This document shows, one piece after another, positions 60,852 to 64,000 of a stretch of DNA of 64,000 nucleotides (position 1 is the first letter of the stretch; every line of letters starts with the position of its first letter). The notes under the pieces are model-generated. The model did not search any database, had not been told where the DNA came from, and worked only from the letters and a program-made list of their open reading frames with translations. A program made the translations under genes and the position numbers. The stretch is from NCBI RefSeq assembly GCF_001238295.1, contig NZ_LGXZ01000002.1, positions 372,001 to 436,000 on the forward strand, in the 5' to 3' direction. The DNA comes from Ruegeria sp. 6PALISEP08 (GTDB lineage Bacteria > Pseudomonadota > Alphaproteobacteria > Rhodobacterales > Rhodobacteraceae).

Positions 60852-60882
60852 AAAGGGCCCGGCAAAACCTGCCGGGCCCTTT
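60852..60882. terminator. Bidirectional terminator
   Basis: AAAGGGCCCGGCA, loop AAACC, TGCCGGGCCCTTT: a 13-bp near-perfect stem between the plus-strand ADH stop at 60847 and the minus-strand HlyD stop at 60906; short T-runs on both sides. Confidence 0.9.
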
Positions 60883-60905
60883 GCGTTTGGATTGCCAAGA
60901 CCGGA

Positions 60906-62138
60906 TCAATGCCCGGTCAGCACCAAAGTGTTCACCGGCATCAGGATCAAACGCAGGCGCAGACCTGCGGCGTGAACCACACCGATTGTGTCCACCACAT
61001 GCAAGAACGCAGCCTCCCAAAAGCCCAGATCCTCGTACTCTAGCCGCTCGTGGTTATCGGTGTAGACATTGGCCAGACAGTTGCTGCCCGGAAGAATGTC
61101 ATCGGCCATACCTTTGTATAGCGGCTCCACATAGACCAGGATCGAACCGGGTTGGTTGTTGGTTTGCACATCGCGCAGCTCGTCCGACGGGCGGATCTGT
61201 CCCGATGGGATCACATCCTGCACCTCGACCACCACCGTGGGGATTACCGTGAACGGCTTGGTCATGCAGCCCAACTCTCCGATCATGCCCGGTTTGATGA
61301 CCTGAGCGGACAGTTGGTTGAACGCAGCCTGGAACCGGTCATGTCCGGTATGTGACGGCACCAGAATACCGGCAGGGCGCAACAATGGGCTTACATAATC
61401 GCCGACCTGTAAGCTAAACTGTTCGACCCGTCCGGTAACACCAGCGAGAATAACTGTTTTGTCCAACTCGGTCTGCGCGGCGTCCAGTTGCGCAATCGCA
61501 CTGGCCAGTTGGGCAGGGATCAGCTCTTCGATCTGCTGCTCAACTGCTGCACGTTTGGCTTCAGCCGCGACAACCTGCGCCTCACGCTCGGCGACAAGAT
61601 TTTCCAACCTATCAATCTCGGCCAGCCGCACAGCGCTCGAACCTTCGTCGCGCAAGGTTGTGTTGCGTTCCAGATCCTCGAGAGACTGCGCAAGGGCGGC
61701 CTTCGCGCCAGCGATTCCTGCGTCAGCCTCTGCCAGGTCGGTTTCGGCAACTTTAAGCGAGGCCTGCACCTGCGCTATCTGTGCATTTGCCGCCTGAACC
61801 TGCGCGGTTTGGCTGAAATCCTCGATCCGGAATATCGGCTGACCCGCCGTGACCAGTTGGTTGTTCTTGACGAAAACCTCTGAAACACGCCCGCCCAGCT
61901 GTGGCAGGATCGTGACGGTACGGAAATAGGACGCGGCCGTTTTGCTGGCCGGGTGGAAATAAAACAGCGTGGTGATCACGGTCAGCGCCAGAATGGCGCA
62001 TGTCGTCAGGCCCCAACGCAGTTCGTACCACATGGTAAACAAGGTGATTTCGTGACCTATACGTTTGCCCTGTACAAACCGGCGGAACAAATAATCGGGC
62101 AGCACCGTAATCAAGGCGCAGAGCATGGTCTCGATCAT
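60906..62138 (-). CDS. HlyD family membrane fusion protein (YiaV/YibH-like)
   Basis: A 410-residue periplasmic adaptor. One N-terminal membrane helix (about 45-68; WGLTTCAILALTVITTLFYF), a biotinyl-lipoyl-like hairpin start (VTILPQLGGRVSEVFVKNNQLVTAGQPIFRIED near 88), a long coiled coil (115-215) and beta-barrel (VTGRVEQFSLQVGDYVSPLLRP near 245). YiaV/YibH adaptors of E. coli are encoded with DUF3302 partners and lack an adjacent pump. Here the DUF3302 gene is upstream with a 4-base overlap. An ABC or RND partner is not nearby. Possible role: envelope stress or efflux. Confidence 0.9.
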   Translation of the reverse strand: MIETMLCALITVLPDYLFRRFVQGKRIGHEITLFTMWYELRWGLTTCAILALTVITTLFYFHPASKTAASYFRTVTILPQLGGRVSEVFVKNNQLVTAGQPIFRIEDFSQTAQVQAANAQIAQVQASLKVAETDLAEADAGIAGAKAALAQSLEDLERNTTLRDEGSSAVRLAEIDRLENLVAEREAQVVAAEAKRAAVEQQIEELIPAQLASAIAQLDAAQTELDKTVILAGVTGRVEQFSLQVGDYVSPLLRPAGILVPSHTGHDRFQAAFNQLSAQVIKPGMIGELGCMTKPFTVIPTVVVEVQDVIPSGQIRPSDELRDVQTNNQPGSILVYVEPLYKGMADDILPGSNCLANVYTDNHERLEYEDLGFWEAAFLHVVDTIGVVHAAGLRLRLILMPVNTLVLTGH

Positions 62139-62563
62139 TTGCTGTGCTCCTGCGCTTCACCAGCTTCTCTAACGGACGCTGCCGGTGCGGCTGCCTCAGG
62201 CAACGGTTCCGGCGCCTGAACCCGACCAAGAGAACGAATGGCATCAGCAATGTTTCTGAGCGGTGTGGCAAAGTCCGGAAACTGAAACCCTGCGACCAGT
62301 ATGGCGGCAACCCAGAACAGTCCATTATGCGTAAACAGCGCAAGCAGCGCCAAAATACCCACCAATTGAAATTGCGGGTGGTTGTTTTCATGGGCCATTT
62401 TTTCCGGCACGGAATGGAGCGTCAGGTACCCAACGCCAATCAACACCACCAGAACGACAAAAAAGACGATCATGGCTGAAAAAAGGTAGTCGCTTCCATC
62501 AGCTGCGACAACGTATCGGGGAATATGCCCTGTAGCCATTGGATGAAGGTCTGCTGCAGTCAC
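62135..62563 (-). CDS. DUF3302-like membrane protein (YiaW/YibI-like), GTG start
   Basis: A 142-residue inner-membrane protein with two helices (residues about 28-50 and 70-95) and a Pro/Ala/Glu-rich tail. The core LHSVPEKMAHENNHPQFQLVG (residues about 49-69; conserved NHP) then LALLALFTHNGLFWVAAIL resembles the YiaW/YibI DUF3302 family. GTG at 62563 follows AAAGGAGGGTAAG, an excellent site, and 9 residues before an internal ATG. It overlaps the HlyD start by 4 bases (ATGA), so the two form an operon. Confidence 0.8.
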   Translation of the reverse strand: MTAADLHPMATGHIPRYVVAADGSDYLFSAMIVFFVVLVVLIGVGYLTLHSVPEKMAHENNHPQFQLVGILALLALFTHNGLFWVAAILVAGFQFPDFATPLRNIADAIRSLGRVQAPEPLPEAAAPAASVREAGEAQEHSK

Positions 62564-62725
62564 CTTACCCTCCTTTATATTTTGATACTTCTTTGACCGG
62601 GTTGAAGCGTAAATTCAAGGCTGCTTATAGTCTTGAAAGACAAACGCAAAACGAATGAAAGACTCACAGACCAATATGCAATTCCAGAATACTTCGCCGC
62701 ATCCCGTCCGAGGCGCCCGCAAACC

Positions 62726-63799
62726 ATGATTGATTTTCTGATCATCGGTGGTGGCATCGCCGGTCTCAGCGCTGGCGCGCGCCTGTCGCAGCATGGAACC
62801 GTGATGGTGCTCGAGGCCGAGGACGCCCTGGGCTATCACGCATCCGGCCGATCTGCTGCACTGTTTGAAGAAAACTATGGATCGCCTTCGGTTGTCGCTC
62901 TGAACAAGGCAGGCGCTGCCTTCCTGCATTCGCAGAACGGAGGTTATCTGACTCCGCGCGGATTGATGTTGGTCGGCGCGCGAGATCAGTCAGACCTGTT
63001 TGCTGCTGATTGCAGGGACTTGAACATGGCGCAAATATCGACAGTTGACGCCATTGCACGTGTTCCGATCCTGAACTCCCAGCAGGTGGGCTTTACGGCT
63101 GTCAGCGAAACCGCTTTTGACATCGATACAGATCGTTTGTTGCAGGATTTTGCCCGAACCATTCGGCAGAATGGCGGGACGATTTCGACCAAACACAGGG
63201 TCACTGCCATCCGCAAAGACCTGCATTGGATCGTCACCGCCGGTCAGAGTTTTGAGGCCCATAACCTGGTCAACGCCGCCGGCGCGTGGGTGGACGAAAT
63301 CGCCGGTCTTGCGGGGCTTCCGCCCATCGGTATTACCCCGCGCCGCCGGTCCATGGCGCGATTGCCCGCCCCAGGTGGCCATGATGTTTCCGTTTGGCCC
63401 ATGATGCTGGGTGTGGGTGAAACATGGTACGCTAAACCCGATGCCGGGAAACTTCTGGTCTCGCCATCCGAGGCCGACCCTGTTCCTCCTCAGGATGCTT
63501 ATGCGGACGATATGGTGCTGGCAGAAGGTCTGGCGCGGTATGAGGCATTGATGATCGAAAAGGTCACACGGGTCGAAACAAACTGGGCCGGGTTGCGCAG
63601 TTTTGCGCCAGACGGAACTTTGGTACTTGGAAGAGACCCTCAGGACCCTTCATTCATATGGAGCGCTGGACAAGGTGGCTATGGCTTTCAAACCGCGCCT
63701 GCAGCGTCTCAGTTGCTTTGCGATCTGGTTACAGGAGCTCCTCCTGCCCTTGACGCTGGGATTGTTGCCATGTTGACCCCAGAAAGGTTGAAGCAATGA
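62726..63799 (+). CDS. FAD-dependent oxidoreductase of the DAO (glycine/D-amino acid oxidase) family
   Basis: A 357-residue flavoprotein. FAD fold at the N-terminus (FLIIGGGIAGLSAGARL, VLEAEDALGYHASGRSAALF), mid NAAGAWVDEIAGLAGLPPIGITPRRRSM near 205, and C-terminal GLRSFAPDGTLVLGRD near 298 and WSAGQGGYGFQTAPAASQLL near 322. The family includes D-amino acid dehydrogenases, glycine oxidases and 2-hydroxyglutarate oxidases; substrate is unassigned. ATG at 62726. Overlaps the next gene's start by 4 bases. Confidence 0.9.
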   Translation: MIDFLIIGGGIAGLSAGARLSQHGTVMVLEAEDALGYHASGRSAALFEENYGSPSVVALNKAGAAFLHSQNGGYLTPRGLMLVGARDQSDLFAADCRDLNMAQISTVDAIARVPILNSQQVGFTAVSETAFDIDTDRLLQDFARTIRQNGGTISTKHRVTAIRKDLHWIVTAGQSFEAHNLVNAAGAWVDEIAGLAGLPPIGITPRRRSMARLPAPGGHDVSVWPMMLGVGETWYAKPDAGKLLVSPSEADPVPPQDAYADDMVLAEGLARYEALMIEKVTRVETNWAGLRSFAPDGTLVLGRDPQDPSFIWSAGQGGYGFQTAPAASQLLCDLVTGAPPALDAGIVAMLTPERLKQ

Positions 63800-64000
63800 T
63801 CAAACGCAGACTTCCCTCCTCTGCCAGCGTTGCCAATTCGGCTGAAGATGGCAAACTGGTGGCCCCGGCGGCATCGCGAAACTCCGACGCCTTGTGCGCA
63901 TTGCTGCGTGACTGGGCTCCGTCCCAGGGACAGGCGTTAGAGATTGCCAGCGGTACCGGTCAGCATATCGCGGCCTTCGCGGACCTGTTGCCCGGCCTCC
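63796..64000 (+). CDS. DUF938 (class I SAM-dependent methyltransferase) protein, 3' end outside window
   Basis: The first 68 residues of a protein cut by the window edge. It reads MIKRRLPSSASVANSAEDG, then APAASRNSDALCALLRDWAP and ALEIASGTGQHIAAFADLLP; EIASGTGQH is the SAM-binding motif I of the DUF938 methyltransferase family. The ATG overlaps the TGA of the flavoprotein gene (ATGA), so both are on one transcript. Confidence 0.8.
   Translation, partial: MIKRRLPSSASVANSAEDGKLVAPAASRNSDALCALLRDWAPSQGQALEIASGTGQHIAAFADLLPGL

Noticed and set aside
1-64000. CRISPR arrays, insertion sequences, prophage or integron structure
   Set aside because: No spaced direct repeats, transposase, integrase or phage structural gene was seen anywhere in the window.

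Overview
The window looks like chromosomal DNA of a marine alphaproteobacterium of the Rhodobacteraceae, most likely the Roseobacter group. The base composition is GC-rich. There is a type-A RNase P RNA, a DUF1127 protein, a TRAP transporter with a Tat-exported binding protein, an oligopeptide-type ABC importer, a PraR/PhrR-like XRE regulator, and a GC-rich intergenic hairpin followed by a TTTTTGGCCAGATGAAG-like tail that I recall from Rhodobacterales. Genus assignment is inference. I see no prophage, integrase, insertion sequence, rRNA operon or CRISPR array. The one tRNA is tRNA-Gly(UCC).

Layout. 1-13 kb: the tail of a nitroreductase, an MFS carrier, yebC, two SLC13-type permeases with RCK_C domains, a class I glutamine amidotransferase, a BASS symporter next to a 3-ketosteroid-dehydrogenase-like flavoprotein, a YbaY-META protein, a YmdB-type phosphodiesterase, 5-formyl-THF cyclo-ligase and mgtE. 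13-20 kb: guanine deaminase and 8-oxoguanine deaminase, convergent and sharing a TTAA stop, then histidinol phosphatase, an XRE regulator, a quinone oxidoreductase and a LysR regulator. 20-29 kb: a Bax-inhibitor-1 protein behind a heat-shock-like promoter, rpmG, a TerB-like protein, a DUF1326-DUF2182-GYD cluster, RNase P RNA, an AmpD-like amidase with an Excalibur lipoprotein, gatCA, and a tiny exported peptide behind a 17-bp palindrome. 29-40 kb: ceramidase-like membrane protein, UPF0173 hydrolase, tadA, an RluB-like synthase, then a six-gene envelope-stress type operon (tiny membrane peptide, XpaC, TelA, DUF2927 lipoprotein, SPFH-GYF protein, zinc-ribbon membrane protein), followed by nitroreductase, dtd and glycerate 2-kinase.

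40-64 kb: a complete peptide-type ABC importer followed by a cytosolic alkaline-phosphatase-superfamily enzyme; an alpha/beta hydrolase with an acyl-CoA synthetase; an ABC exporter; tRNA-Gly; and a catabolic cluster of RpiR regulator, N-formylglutamate-amidohydrolase family enzyme, TRAP transporter, PuuA-like glutamine synthetase, aldehyde dehydrogenase and iron alcohol dehydrogenase. The window ends with a HlyD/DUF3302 pair, a D-amino-acid-oxidase-family flavoprotein and the start of a DUF938 methyltransferase.

The strongest candidates for undescribed biology are: (1) the cluster at 52-61 kb, whose enzymes would make a complete gamma-glutamylation route for an imported amino alcohol; (2) the XpaC-TelA-DUF2927-SPFH-zinc-ribbon operon at 32.7-38.3 kb; and (3) the Cys/Met-rich DUF1326-DUF2182-GYD cluster at 23-25 kb.
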